From JBCBWG01 sp038523925 (GTDB lineage: Bacteria > Pseudomonadota > Alphaproteobacteria > Rhizobiales > Hyphomicrobiaceae), in contig JBCBIY010000004.1 of NCBI GenBank assembly GCA_038523925.1, positions 124,001 through 188,000 of the forward strand: 64,000 nucleotides of DNA. The letters are read 5' to 3'. Below are positions 45,296 to 53,981 of this stretch, in pieces. Positions within the stretch are counted from its first letter, which is position 1, and every line of letters starts with the position of its first letter. Made by a program: the position numbers and the translations under genes. The notes beneath the pieces are model-generated. The model was given only the letters and a program-made list of their open reading frames with translations. It was not told the DNA's origin and did not search any database.

Positions 45296-45883
45296 ATGAC
45301 TAATCCCATGAGACGGCGCGGCCGGCCGAAAGGATCCGGCATCAATGATGACGCCAAGCTACAAGCCATTTCCGAGCGGATCGCTGAAACAGGCGTTCGG
45401 CCGACGACCGCAATTAAACAGCTCGGCTGGACGAACGAAGCCGATATTCGCCGCCTTCGCGACAAACTGAAGTCGTTCACGCCGAAGTCGCGCGAGGACG
45501 TGCTTGCCGCTTCAGTGCGCGCTGAGAAAGCGTCGGCACCGGCCTCGCCACCGCGGATGTCCGCCGCAGCGCTCGCAACAGCCGCAGAGCCGACCAAGTC
45601 GGCCACCCCACGGCAGGAGCTTCGGTCCCGGCTCGACAAGCACACCCGTGCGCTCGCAGCACTCGATGTGCCGCAGACAGCCGACATTGAAGATACGTCC
45701 GAGTTTGCTGTGGCCGCTCTCACCAGCGCAATTGCGACCGCCAACTTCCTAGCGGTTCAGCAGGCGGTCTTTCTGGCGGCTTCTATGCGGACGCCGCTGA
45801 TGACGCCATGGGCCCATGCGGCCGGCCGCGCCGTCTGTGCGTGCTGCGGTTTGGAGACGCCCGTCAACGTGACCAAGCACTAG
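45296..45883 (+). CDS. AT-hook/helical putative DNA-binding protein with CxxC tail
   Basis: 195 residues (ATG 45296; 45308 also possible). Residues 6-15 read RRRGRPKGSG, the AT-hook core. Residues about 18-62 (KLQAISERIAETGVRPTTAIKQLGWTNEADIRRLRDKLK) look like a compact helical, possibly helix-turn-helix, domain. A low-complexity Ala/Ser/Pro linker (65-105) follows, then a helical region and a C-terminal AGRAVCACCGLETPV, in which CACC could bind metal. The gene has its own terminator and an AT-rich leader. I do not recognise the family; DNA binding is inferred from the hook. Confidence 0.7.
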   Translation: MTNPMRRRGRPKGSGINDDAKLQAISERIAETGVRPTTAIKQLGWTNEADIRRLRDKLKSFTPKSREDVLAASVRAEKASAPASPPRMSAAALATAAEPTKSATPRQELRSRLDKHTRALAALDVPQTADIEDTSEFAVAALTSAIATANFLAVQQAVFLAASMRTPLMTPWAHAAGRAVCACCGLETPVNVTKH

Positions 45884-45955
45884 TCAGGTTTCACCCGACT
45901 TCGACGACATACTAACTTCGCCACTTCGGCGCCTATTGAACTCCAGAGCAATCCT

Positions 45956-45986
45956 GGCCGCCTGTTTTCGGCGGCCTTTTTCTTTT
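45956..45986 (+). terminator. strong rho-independent terminator
   Basis: Perfect 7-bp stem GGCCGCC / GGCGGCC with loop TGTTTTC followed by TTTTTCTTTT, 73 bp after the AT-hook gene. It ends that transcript before the convergent coaA. Confidence 0.9.
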
Positions 45987-46012
45987 CGGTCCGCGCCTTT
46001 GGGCCCGCACCC

Positions 46013-47017
46013 TTAAATACGGCGCAACGCGACTTTACTCACCGCATGGTCCGCGGACTTGGTCAGGATCAACTTTGCGCGCCTGCGCGTCGGCAGGATG
46101 TTTTTGCGAAGATTGACCATGTTGATTGAGCGCCAGATCTCAGTCGCACGCACCTTTGCATCCTCATCCGACAGCTTCGCGTAACGGTGGAAGTAGGCGT
46201 CCGGATCGCGGAAGGCCGTTTCGCGCAACCGCATAAAGCGGCTGACGTACCAGTTCTCAATCGTTTGCGGATCGGCATCGATGTAGATCGAGAAATCGAA
46301 GAAGTCGGATACGTACGGAATCGCATCGCCACCGCGCGGCAGGCGCGCCGGCTGCAAAACGTTCAGCCCCTCGACTATCAGGATGTCAGGGCGATCAATC
46401 GCCGTCGTTTCATCCGGCACGACGTCATAGTGAAAGTGCGAGTAACGCGGCGCAACGACATTGCTCCGGTTCGACTTGATGTCCGCCATAAACTGCAGAA
46501 GCCGCTTAGTATTGAAGCTCTCCGGAAATCCCTTTCGGTCCATCAAGCCGCGGCGCTCTAGCTCGGCATTTGGATACAGAAAGCCATCAGTCGTAATCAG
46601 ATCAACGCGCGGATGATCAGGCCAGCGCGCCAGCAATGCCTTCAGGACGCGCGCCGTCGTACTCTTACCGACCGCAACCGACCCGGCGATACCGATGACA
46701 AACGGACTTTGCCGCTCGCGCCGGCCAAGGAACTCGGTTGAGACCGCGTGCAGCTCCTGCGTTGCAGCAACATACAAATTGAGAAGCCGCGATAGCGGAA
46801 GGTAGACCTCTTCCACGTCGCTGATCGAGACCTGCTCGATAACACCGCCAAGCCGCTCAAGTTCGCCCGGCACCAGCGTCATCGGCGTATCGGCGCGCAG
46901 CTTGGCCCATTCGGTTCGCGTGAACTCCCGATACGGCGTAAAATCGAAGGTTTCGTCCTCCCACTCCGCCGTCAATGGCGGCAGGGGTGGCTTCGCGATC
47001 CGTTCAGGCGCCCTCAA
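46013..47017 (-). CDS. coaA: type I pantothenate kinase
   Basis: 334 residues. Walker A is GSVAVGKST (112-120); DLITTDGFLYPN, the FPESFNTKRLLQF stretch, VPDETTAIDRPDILIVEGLNVLQ and YIDADPQTIENWYVSRF are all prokaryotic type I CoaA features. It catalyses the first, usually feedback-controlled step of CoA synthesis. Its ATG overlaps the hisE stop by 4 bp. The hisE-coaA pairing is common in Hyphomicrobiales. Confidence 0.96.
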   Translation of the reverse strand: MRAPERIAKPPLPPLTAEWEDETFDFTPYREFTRTEWAKLRADTPMTLVPGELERLGGVIEQVSISDVEEVYLPLSRLLNLYVAATQELHAVSTEFLGRRERQSPFVIGIAGSVAVGKSTTARVLKALLARWPDHPRVDLITTDGFLYPNAELERRGLMDRKGFPESFNTKRLLQFMADIKSNRSNVVAPRYSHFHYDVVPDETTAIDRPDILIVEGLNVLQPARLPRGGDAIPYVSDFFDFSIYIDADPQTIENWYVSRFMRLRETAFRDPDAYFHRYAKLSDEDAKVRATEIWRSINMVNLRKNILPTRRRAKLILTKSADHAVSKVALRRI

Positions 47018-47352
47018 GACCCCGCCTCGCGCGCAGACTTTTCTGCGTGACCCGACGTACCCATGCGTCGTTCGAGTTCTTTGAGAACATCGTTCACATC
47101 AACGTCCCTCGCCGATAGCGCGACGAGCAGATGATAGAGGACGTCGGCGGCTTCTGCCTGCACTTGCGCATCTTCTTGAGCAGTGACTGCGAGCACGAAC
47201 TCAACGGCTTCCTCGCCAAACTTCTTGGCGCACTTCAGCGGCCCGCCATCGAGGAGCGATTTCGTATAGCTCGCCTCAGCCGTGGCGGACTTTCGCTCGG
47301 CGATCGTTTGCGCGAGGGCTGCGAGGATATCGTTGGTCTGTTGCGTCGACAC
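47014..47352 (-). CDS. hisE: phosphoribosyl-ATP diphosphatase
   Basis: 112 residues with a GTG start at 47352. MazG-like helical fold with KSLLDGGPLKCAKKFGEEAVEFV and EAADVLYHLLVAL, the HisE pattern including the metal-binding EExxE-type acidic residues. It hydrolyses PR-ATP to PR-AMP in histidine synthesis. The usual upstream partner hisF and the rest of the his operon are absent here; parB is directly upstream instead. It overlaps coaA by 4 bp. Confidence 0.93.
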   Translation of the reverse strand: MSTQQTNDILAALAQTIAERKSATAEASYTKSLLDGGPLKCAKKFGEEAVEFVLAVTAQEDAQVQAEAADVLYHLLVALSARDVDVNDVLKELERRMGTSGHAEKSAREAGS

Positions 47353-47461
47353 GCGAACCGTCGTGCGGCTGGAGATGGCATCGTACAGAACAGGCCGGGC
47401 CGTCGGGCGTCAAGCGTTCAGCCGCACGCGGGGGTCGGGCCGGTTAAGACGGTTTGGCGCC

Positions 47462-48361
47462 CTAGCTTTCGACGAGCTTCGAGCGCAGGTGATCAAGCTG
47501 ATCGAAGTTGTTGTACCGAATGACCAGCGCACCGCTCTCGCCGGTCCCGCGCTTGACCTCGACCTTCAGGCCGAGCGCCTCGTAGAGTTCCTGCTCAAAC
47601 GCTTTGGTGTCGGCATCCTTCTCGCGCCGCGTCCGTGGCGGCGCATTGGCGGCCGCATCGACGGATTGCACGAGCGCCTCGACAGCACGCACGTTGAGGT
47701 CTTCTTCGATGATCTTGTTGGCGAGTTGGACCGCATCAGCGCGGCCGACGAGCGCGCGCGCATGGCCGGCTGTCAGCTTCCCACCGTGGACCATGTCCTG
47801 CACCAGTTCCGGCAGCCGCAAAAGCCGCATGGTGTTGGCGACGTGGCTGCGGCTTTTGCCGATCACTTCGGATAGCTTGTCCTGCGTGTACTCAAAGCGA
47901 TCCATCAGCTCTTTGTAGCCAGCCGCCTCTTCAATCGGGTTCAGGTTCGCGCGCTGGACATTCTCGATGATCGCGAGTTCCAGCATCTCCTGGTCATTGA
48001 GATCTCGGACGATGACCGGCACGACATGAAGGCCGACCATCTGCGACGCGCGCCAGCGCCGCTCTCCGGCGACGATCTCAAACCCGCCGACACCCCCGTC
48101 CGGATTGGGCCGCACGACGATCGGCTGCACCATCCCGCGCTCGCGGATCGAACTTGCGAGATCGGCAAGCTCGGCGTCGTCGAACTCCTTGCGCGGGTTG
48201 AGGCTGCTCGACCGGATCTGGTCGATCGCGATCATGCGCTGATGACCTTCCGGCGGCATCCGTTGGACGCCAACTGCGGCGGCTTTGTTCGGCGGCGCCT
48301 CGCCAATCAACGACGCGAGCCCGCGCCCGAGCCGCGTCGTCTTCTGCATTGGTGCCGCCAT
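47462..48361 (-). CDS. parB: chromosome partitioning protein ParB
   Basis: 299 residues. The N-terminal ParA-activating stretch contains RLGRGLASLIG (about 9-19); the CTP-binding domain has the GERRW box (IVAGERRWRAS) and IENVQRANLNPIEEA; the helix-turn-helix follows (LSEVIGKSRSHVANTMRLLRLP); the C-terminal dimer domain ends with DQLDHLRSKL. ParB loads at parS sites, spreads and separates origins with ParA. It is 65 bp downstream of parA. Three parS-like sites lie within 7 kb. Confidence 0.96.
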   Translation of the reverse strand: MAAPMQKTTRLGRGLASLIGEAPPNKAAAVGVQRMPPEGHQRMIAIDQIRSSSLNPRKEFDDAELADLASSIRERGMVQPIVVRPNPDGGVGGFEIVAGERRWRASQMVGLHVVPVIVRDLNDQEMLELAIIENVQRANLNPIEEAAGYKELMDRFEYTQDKLSEVIGKSRSHVANTMRLLRLPELVQDMVHGGKLTAGHARALVGRADAVQLANKIIEEDLNVRAVEALVQSVDAAANAPPRTRREKDADTKAFEQELYEALGLKVEVKRGTGESGALVIRYNNFDQLDHLRSKLVES

Positions 48362-48426
48362 CTTCGTCGTCTCTCCCTCAAGCCCGGCGAGGCGCCCCCC
48401 AGCCCTCCCGCCAGACGATCAAATCA

Positions 48427-49257
48427 TCAAGCCGCGCGGGCTTCCCGCTCGCGCGTGACCAGCTCCGTCGCCAGGCTCACATAAGCTTGGCTGCCGCGGC
48501 ACTCGTAGTCGTACAGCAGGATCGGTTTGCCGTGCGACGGCGCTTCGGCAACGCGCACGTTCCGCGGGATGTGCGTCTGATAGACCTTCGGCCCGAACAT
48601 GCCGCGGACTTCGGCCTCGACTTCCTTAGAAAGCTTCGTTGCGCCATCGTACATGGTGAGCACGACGCCCTGGATCTCCAGCGCCGGATTGAGCGCGGAT
48701 TTGATCTGGTCGATCGTCTGGCTGAGCTGCGAAATCCCCTCGAGCGCGAAGAATTCGCACTGCACCGGGACGAGAACGGCATCTGCCGCAACCATCGCGT
48801 TGAGCGTCAGCAGGTTCAGCGACGGCGGACAGTCGATGAGGATGTACGTGATCCGCTCGTTCTCAGCGTAGTCGGCCTGGACCGCTTCCAGCTCGCCGAT
48901 CGCGTCCCGCAGTCGGAACGCGCGGTTGGTGTCGGTCAGATGCTCGGCCTCGTAGCCGACGAGATCGGCGTTGGCCGGCACGACGTAGAGGTCTGGCACG
49001 TCAGTATGGCGCGACGCCTGAAGCAGCGAGGCCGAGGCTTCGAGCACCTGAAACGTCGTGAGTGGCCGGTCACCCGGGTCAATGCCAAGCCCGGTGCTGG
49101 CGTTTCCCTGGCTATCGATGTCGATCACGATGACCCGCTCGCCGACGGCCGCCAGCGCGGTGCCGAGATTGATCGCGGTCGTGGTCTTGCCGACGCCACC
49201 CTTCTGGTTCGCGATTGCGAGAACCCTAAGGCCGTTCCGATTACCCGGAGTTGTCAT
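48427..49257 (-). CDS. parA: chromosome partitioning ATPase ParA/Soj
   Basis: 276 residues. Deviant Walker A is KGGVGKTT (19-26), followed by IDIDSQGNAS, IDCPPSLNLLT and VQCEFFALEG, the standard ParA/Soj order. It forms the nucleoid gradient that pulls ParB-parS complexes apart. Its start lies within the end of rsmG (17-bp overlap), so parA is probably co-expressed with mnmG-rsmG. Confidence 0.96.
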   Translation of the reverse strand: MTTPGNRNGLRVLAIANQKGGVGKTTTAINLGTALAAVGERVIVIDIDSQGNASTGLGIDPGDRPLTTFQVLEASASLLQASRHTDVPDLYVVPANADLVGYEAEHLTDTNRAFRLRDAIGELEAVQADYAENERITYILIDCPPSLNLLTLNAMVAADAVLVPVQCEFFALEGISQLSQTIDQIKSALNPALEIQGVVLTMYDGATKLSKEVEAEVRGMFGPKVYQTHIPRNVRVAEAPSHGKPILLYDYECRGSQAYVSLATELVTREREARAA

Positions 49258-49936
49258 GCGCGTTCGGTCCTTCTTGCCGGCGCGACCGCAAGTGAGAGAT
49301 CACTGCGATCCGGCTTTCCGCGTCCGTCAGGCTCGGCACCAGCGCCAAATCGAAATCCCAGGCCTCTTTCGCGTCCGCCAATTCGCGCGCGAAGGTTCGG
49401 CCCTTCGGAAATATCCCCACCGTCGAGGCGTGCGCGATTGGTGCGAGGTACGCGAGTAACTGACTGCTGGACGCAAGTGCGCGTGCCGTAACGCAATCAA
49501 CGGAACCTAGTGCTGCGACCGTGCTACTTGCTTCGATTCGTGTCGATAATATGCGGCATGGGTTTTCCACAGCTCGTGCAACATCGCTGAGGAACGCAGC
49601 CTTACGTGTGTCGGACTCAACGAGCGTGACGCTGAGATCCGGCCGCTGCTCGGTCGCTAAGATCGCGATGACGAGACCTGGGAAGCCCGCACCGGATCCG
49701 AGGTCCGCAAGCGTTGTCGCACTATCGGGGATGAGCGGCAGCAATTGCGCACTGTCAGCGAAGTGGCGGTGCCAGACCGAATCGAGCGTCTTTGGCGCGA
49801 CGAGGTTGACCGCCTTCTGCCACGTCCGCAGCTTCGCCGCGTAAGTCTCAAGCTTTTCAATCGTTTCACTTGAAACGCTAAACTGGCGCGCGAACGCGTC
49901 GGCCGACGTAATTTCGTCTGCCAGAGCGGCCGTCAT
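49241..49936 (-). CDS. rsmG: 16S rRNA (guanine527-N7)-methyltransferase RsmG
   Basis: 231 residues. SAM-binding motif LADLGSGAGFPGLVIAI, then VTLVESDTRKAAFL and VTARALASSSQLLAYL, as in RsmG/GidB. It methylates G527 of 16S rRNA. It overlaps mnmG by 4 bp and parA by 17 bp. The C-terminus (LRSRRQEGPNAHDNSG) is a little longer than usual because of the parA overlap. Codons near its start contain a degenerate parS-like palindrome at 49862-49877. Confidence 0.94.
   Translation of the reverse strand: MTAALADEITSADAFARQFSVSSETIEKLETYAAKLRTWQKAVNLVAPKTLDSVWHRHFADSAQLLPLIPDSATTLADLGSGAGFPGLVIAILATEQRPDLSVTLVESDTRKAAFLSDVARAVENPCRILSTRIEASSTVAALGSVDCVTARALASSSQLLAYLAPIAHASTVGIFPKGRTFARELADAKEAWDFDLALVPSLTDAESRIAVISHLRSRRQEGPNAHDNSG
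49862..49877. other. parS-like site 1 (degenerate), inside rsmG
   Basis: CGTTTCACTTGAAACG matches the parS consensus TGTTTCACGTGAAACA at 13 of 16 positions. It falls in the early rsmG coding sequence. The central G-to-T change may weaken ParB binding. Confidence 0.5.
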
Positions 49937-51798
49937 GCGCTTGCCTTCGCGTCAGCCTTCTTCAGGTGCGCCGCAATGAGGACGAGTGCCGCGGGCGTCA
50001 TTCCGTCGATCCGGCCGGCTTGGGCAACGTTTGCCGGACGGTGCGCCTCAAGCTTCTGGCGCAGTTCGTTCGAAAGCCCGGCAATCGCGGCATAGGCGAA
50101 GTTGCCCGGGATTTCCAAAGCCTCGTCGCGGCGGAGCTGCGCCACGTCGGCGTCCTGCCGGCGAACATAAGACGCGTAGTTTGCGTCGATCGACACCTGC
50201 TGCGCAATCGACGAGGGCAAGGCTCCCAGCTCCGGCCAGATCCGCGTCAGGTCGCCGAGCGTCACATGCGGATAAGACAGCATCTCGAAGGCCGTCCGTT
50301 TGCGGCCGTCTTGCTTCAGCGTGATGTTGTGCGCGGCCGCCGCCGTCGGTGTCATCGCGCGCGCTTCAAGCATGTCCGTCGCGACGGCCAGCGCCTCTGA
50401 CTTCGCAGCAAACGCTTGCGCCCGGGCTGGCCCAACCAGACCGGCTTTGAGCCCGACCGGCGTCAACCGCTGATCCGCATTGTCGGCGCGCAGCTTCAGA
50501 CGATACTCGGCGCGCGACGTGAACATGCGATAGGGCTCAGCCACACCACGCGTGACGAGGTCATCGATCATCACGCCGGTGTACGCATCCGCGCGCGAAA
50601 GCACGACGGCATCCTGGCCGGCCGCCTGACGCGCCGCATTCAGCCCGGCGATCAACCCCTGCGCGCCCGCCTCCTCGTAGCCGGTCGTCCCATTGATCTG
50701 GCCGGCCAAGAACAGCCCCGGCAACGCGTTCAGCTCAAGCGATGGCTTCAGCGCGCGCGGGTCAACGTAATCATACTCGATCGCATAGCCGGGCTTTTTA
50801 AACGTGACAGCTTCCAGGCCCGGCAGCGTGCGCAGAAACGCAAGCTGCACGTCCGCCGGCAGCGACGTCGACACCCCGTTTGGGTAGATCGTGTCGTCGT
50901 CGAGGCCTTCAGGCTCGAGAAAGACCTGATGGTGATCGCGGTCTGCGAAGCGCACGACTTTATCTTCGATTGACGGGCAATAGCGCGGTCCGACGCCCTC
51001 GATCTGGCCGGAGTACATCGCCGAACGGCTGAGGTTGTCGCGAATGATCTGATGCGTTGCGGGCGTCGTCGTCGTGATGTGACACGGGACCTGACGCGTC
51101 GTAATCGCCTCCGTCAGAAACGAGAACGGCGTCGGAGGGTCGTCGCCCGGTTGCTCCTCCAGGCCAGACCAGTCGATCGAACCAGCGTGAAGCCGCGCAG
51201 GCGTCCCCGTCTTCAGTCGGCCGAGCGGCAGTTCGAGCGCCATAAGACGCTCGGCCAGCCGGACCACTGGTGGCTCATCGACCCGGCCGGCCGCAATCCG
51301 CTCAGCCCCGATGTGGATGAGCCCGCGAAGAAACGTGCCGGTCGTCAGCACAACGGCGCCTGCCGCAAGCATCCGTCCGTCGGCGAGTTCAACGCCGGCA
51401 ACCCGCCCATCCGAGATCCGCAAGTCGTCGACCTGGCCTTCGAGAACGTCGAGGCCCGGCTGCGCGCGGATCGCGGCCTGAATGGCCTGGCGGTAGAGCT
51501 TGCGGTCGGCCTGCGCCCGCGGGCCTTGCACTGCAGGTCCTTTCGACCGGTTGAGCAGTCGAAACTGGATACCGGCCGCGTCCGCTGCGCCGCCCATCAG
51601 ACCATCAAGCGCGTCGATCTCGCGAACCAGGTGCCCCTTACCGAGCCCGCCAATGGCCGGATTGCATGACATCTCGCCGACGGTCGCAAAGGTGTGCGTG
51701 ACCAGGGCTGTCCGCGCACCCACGCGCGCGGCGGCCGCGGCCGCTTCGGTGCCCGCATGCCCGCCGCCAACGACGATGATGTCGAATGCATCCTTCAA
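49933..51798 (-). CDS. mnmG: tRNA uridine-5-carboxymethylaminomethyl modification enzyme MnmG (GidA)
   Basis: 621 residues from a TTG at 51798, the start that fits family length; the open frame continues to 51936 without family resemblance. The FAD loop is VVGGGHAGTEAA (10-21); CNPAIGGLGKGHLVREIDALDG, GTFLRGLIHIG and the GTTGYEEAGAQG motif follow. With MnmE it makes the cmnm5 modification at U34 of certain tRNAs. It overlaps rsmG by 4 bp. The 134-bp space upstream contains a parS site. Confidence 0.95.
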   Translation of the reverse strand: MKDAFDIIVVGGGHAGTEAAAAAARVGARTALVTHTFATVGEMSCNPAIGGLGKGHLVREIDALDGLMGGAADAAGIQFRLLNRSKGPAVQGPRAQADRKLYRQAIQAAIRAQPGLDVLEGQVDDLRISDGRVAGVELADGRMLAAGAVVLTTGTFLRGLIHIGAERIAAGRVDEPPVVRLAERLMALELPLGRLKTGTPARLHAGSIDWSGLEEQPGDDPPTPFSFLTEAITTRQVPCHITTTTPATHQIIRDNLSRSAMYSGQIEGVGPRYCPSIEDKVVRFADRDHHQVFLEPEGLDDDTIYPNGVSTSLPADVQLAFLRTLPGLEAVTFKKPGYAIEYDYVDPRALKPSLELNALPGLFLAGQINGTTGYEEAGAQGLIAGLNAARQAAGQDAVVLSRADAYTGVMIDDLVTRGVAEPYRMFTSRAEYRLKLRADNADQRLTPVGLKAGLVGPARAQAFAAKSEALAVATDMLEARAMTPTAAAAHNITLKQDGRKRTAFEMLSYPHVTLGDLTRIWPELGALPSSIAQQVSIDANYASYVRRQDADVAQLRRDEALEIPGNFAYAAIAGLSNELRQKLEAHRPANVAQAGRIDGMTPAALVLIAAHLKKADAKASA

Positions 51799-51900
51799 AC
51801 CGTCAAAGCCCTTTTTAGCAGTGTTGCGATATTGAGCTCCGGATATAGGCGGCTGCCCGGAGCCGGTCAAAGACACGCGCGGCGGTGGGCGCCGGCTGCC

Positions 51901-51916
51901 AATTTCACGTGAAACA
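51901..51916. other. parS site 2, between mnmE and mnmG
   Basis: AATTTCACGTGAAACA matches TGTTTCACGTGAAACA at 14 of 16, with the 14-base core TTTCACGTGAAA plus CA intact. It is intergenic, 2.6 kb from the parA start and 5.3 kb from the probable origin. Confidence 0.82.
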
Positions 51917-51932
51917 TGGGACGGGCACGGCG

Positions 51933-53252
51933 TCACTTTCCGATGCAGAAGCGGCCAAAAATCGCGCCGAGCACATCTTCCGGATCGACCGCGCCCGTGA
52001 GGCGACCAAGTTCACCGGCCGCAAGCCGCAGGTCTTCCGCCCGAAACTCGGTTTTGTCGGCATCGCTCTCAAGGAACTGCACGAGATGTCGGAGCGCCGC
52101 TGCGACATGCGCGCGATGGCGGGCCTGCGTGATGAGCGGCTCACCAATATCGCCGATCCGCGCCTGCACCTCGTTGAGCAGGAATGTCTGTAAGGCATCG
52201 AGACCCGCGCCGGTCTTCGCGGAAATCGCGCGCGCAGATGCCGGCGGCGAGCCTGCCGCGAGATCGATCTTCGTTTGAATGTAGACGGCGTTGGCAGGCG
52301 TCGGCTCTGACGGGGTCGTCCCGGACGGCGTCAGCCAAAGCACGAGGTCAGCGGCTTTCATGGCTGCATGCGAGCGTCGAATACCTTCGCGCTCAACCGC
52401 GCCTTCCGCGTCGCGGATGCCGGCGGTGTCGGTGATGATCACAGGTAGCCCGCCGAGATCGAGACGAACCTCGATGATGTCGCGGGTCGTGCCGGGCTCA
52501 TCGGAGGTGATGGCAGCATCGCGGCCGGCAAACGCGTTGAGCAACGACGATTTCCCGGCATTCACCCGCCCGGCCAGCACGACCCGAAACCCATCGCGCA
52601 GGATCTCACCGCGGCGTTCGTCGGTCAGGTGCCCGGCGAGTTCACCGCGAAGGGCCTCGGCTGTTTCACGCGCCCGCACAACTGCATCGCCCGCAACATC
52701 ACCCTCATCGGAAAAGTCGATCGCGGCCTCCATGAGCGCCATCGCTTCGATCATGCGTGTCCGCCAGCCAGCATAAATCGCGGCCAGTGCACCTGAGGCC
52801 TGCGCAAGGGCCTGCCGCCTCTGACCTTCTGTCTCCGCGTCAATCAGATCAGCGAGGCCTTCGGCGGACGTGAGATCCAGCTTGCCGTTAGCAAACGCCT
52901 GGCGGGCAAGTTGGCCGGGCTCGGCCGGGCGCAATCCAGGAACGCCGGCAAGCGCGTCGAGGACGGCTGCCACAACGGCACGGCCCCCGTGAACATGGAG
53001 TTCGGCGACATCTTCGCCCGTGGCGCTGCGTGGGCCTTCGAAGAACAGGATCAGGGCCTGGTCGAGCGGCTGGCCGGCTGCGGGACAGCGAATGATCGCG
53101 AGCTTCGTCGTGCCCGCGGCAGGTGCCGCCACGCCAAGTGCTGTCAGCGCAGCGATGGCGTTCGGTCCGCTGATGCGAATAACAGCGATGGCGGATCGGC
53201 CCGGCGCAGACGACAATGCAAAAATGGTCGCCGCCGACTCAGAGGCCGTCAC
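51933..53252 (-). CDS. mnmE: tRNA modification GTPase MnmE (TrmE)
   Basis: 439 residues from the GTG at 53252, which overlaps the stop of the upstream acetyltransferase gene as GTGA; an ATG at 53282 is open too. The N-terminal tetrahydrofolate-binding domain (TIFALSSAPGRSAIAVIRISG), helical domain, G1 loop GRVNAGKSS, DEPGTTRD switch, ITDTAGIRD (G3) and the C-terminal FCIGK with catalytic cysteine are all intact. It acts with MnmG on tRNA U34. Confidence 0.95.
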   Translation of the reverse strand: MTASESAATIFALSSAPGRSAIAVIRISGPNAIAALTALGVAAPAAGTTKLAIIRCPAAGQPLDQALILFFEGPRSATGEDVAELHVHGGRAVVAAVLDALAGVPGLRPAEPGQLARQAFANGKLDLTSAEGLADLIDAETEGQRRQALAQASGALAAIYAGWRTRMIEAMALMEAAIDFSDEGDVAGDAVVRARETAEALRGELAGHLTDERRGEILRDGFRVVLAGRVNAGKSSLLNAFAGRDAAITSDEPGTTRDIIEVRLDLGGLPVIITDTAGIRDAEGAVEREGIRRSHAAMKAADLVLWLTPSGTTPSEPTPANAVYIQTKIDLAAGSPPASARAISAKTGAGLDALQTFLLNEVQARIGDIGEPLITQARHRAHVAAALRHLVQFLESDADKTEFRAEDLRLAAGELGRLTGAVDPEDVLGAIFGRFCIGK

Positions 53253-53977
53253 GGCGCAGCCTCTGTCTGAGACACGCGGCATGCAGCGAGGCTCGCCCGC
53301 TGCTGGTCATGCCCATCGAAGTTTTCAGGCGCCAACCATACCTCGAAGCCGGCTTTGATCGCCGGCCATTCGCTATCCAGGATCGCGTACCAGGCGGTGT
53401 CGCGGTTGCGGCCTTTGTAGACCAGCGCCTGTCGGAAAATTCCCTCGAACGTGAAGCCGTAGCGCAGAGCTGCTGCCCGCGATGGCTGGTTGAGCGCATC
53501 GCACTTCCATTCGAGCCGCCGGTATCCGAGCTCATCGAACGCGCGGCGCATCATCAGATAGAGCGCTTCTGTGCCGGCGGGCGTCCGCTTCAGCAGCTCC
53601 GTGAAGTGGATGGTGCCAATCTCGATCACGCCGTTGGCCGGATCGATCCGCATGAAGGCGGCCCAACCGACGGCGGCGTCCGTCGCGGGATCGACAATCG
53701 CGTGAAACAGCGGGTCGGGCGACCGCGCCATGCCGGCGAGGCGTCCTGCGAAATCATCCCGCGACGTCGGCGGAGGGTCGTTGGAGTAGGTCCAGTTGCG
53801 ACCTTCAGCGTCATGCTGCAAAGCCGCCCAAAGCTGAGGCAGATGACCATCGACCTTAAGCGGCTCGACACGGCAGAAGCGGCCGGTCATCGGCTCCGGA
53901 CCGGGCCGCGCGCGCGGCGACCAGCCATCGACCGGAAGGCCGATCGGCTGATCAAGTGGATTGGTCGTGTGCGCCAT
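53249..53977 (-). CDS. GNAT family N-acetyltransferase (RimJ/RimL-like)
   Basis: 242 residues from the ATG at 53977. A RimJ/RimL-type GNAT with GRFCRVEPLK near the start, PDPLFHAIVD...AVGWAAFMRIDP, IEIGTIHF, RTPAGTEALYLMMRRAF (acetyl-CoA region) and RRLEWKCDALNQPSRAAALRYGF (about 175-197), all in the normal order. The 'EWKCDA-N--SR-AA--GF' part is shared with proteins that acetylate N-termini or antibiotics. Substrate unknown. It overlaps mnmE by 4 bp, and a parS site sits 5 bp upstream of its start. Confidence 0.9.
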   Translation of the reverse strand: MAHTTNPLDQPIGLPVDGWSPRARPGPEPMTGRFCRVEPLKVDGHLPQLWAALQHDAEGRNWTYSNDPPPTSRDDFAGRLAGMARSPDPLFHAIVDPATDAAVGWAAFMRIDPANGVIEIGTIHFTELLKRTPAGTEALYLMMRRAFDELGYRRLEWKCDALNQPSRAAALRYGFTFEGIFRQALVYKGRNRDTAWYAILDSEWPAIKAGFEVWLAPENFDGHDQQRASLAACRVSQTEAAP

Positions 53978-53981
53978 CTGC

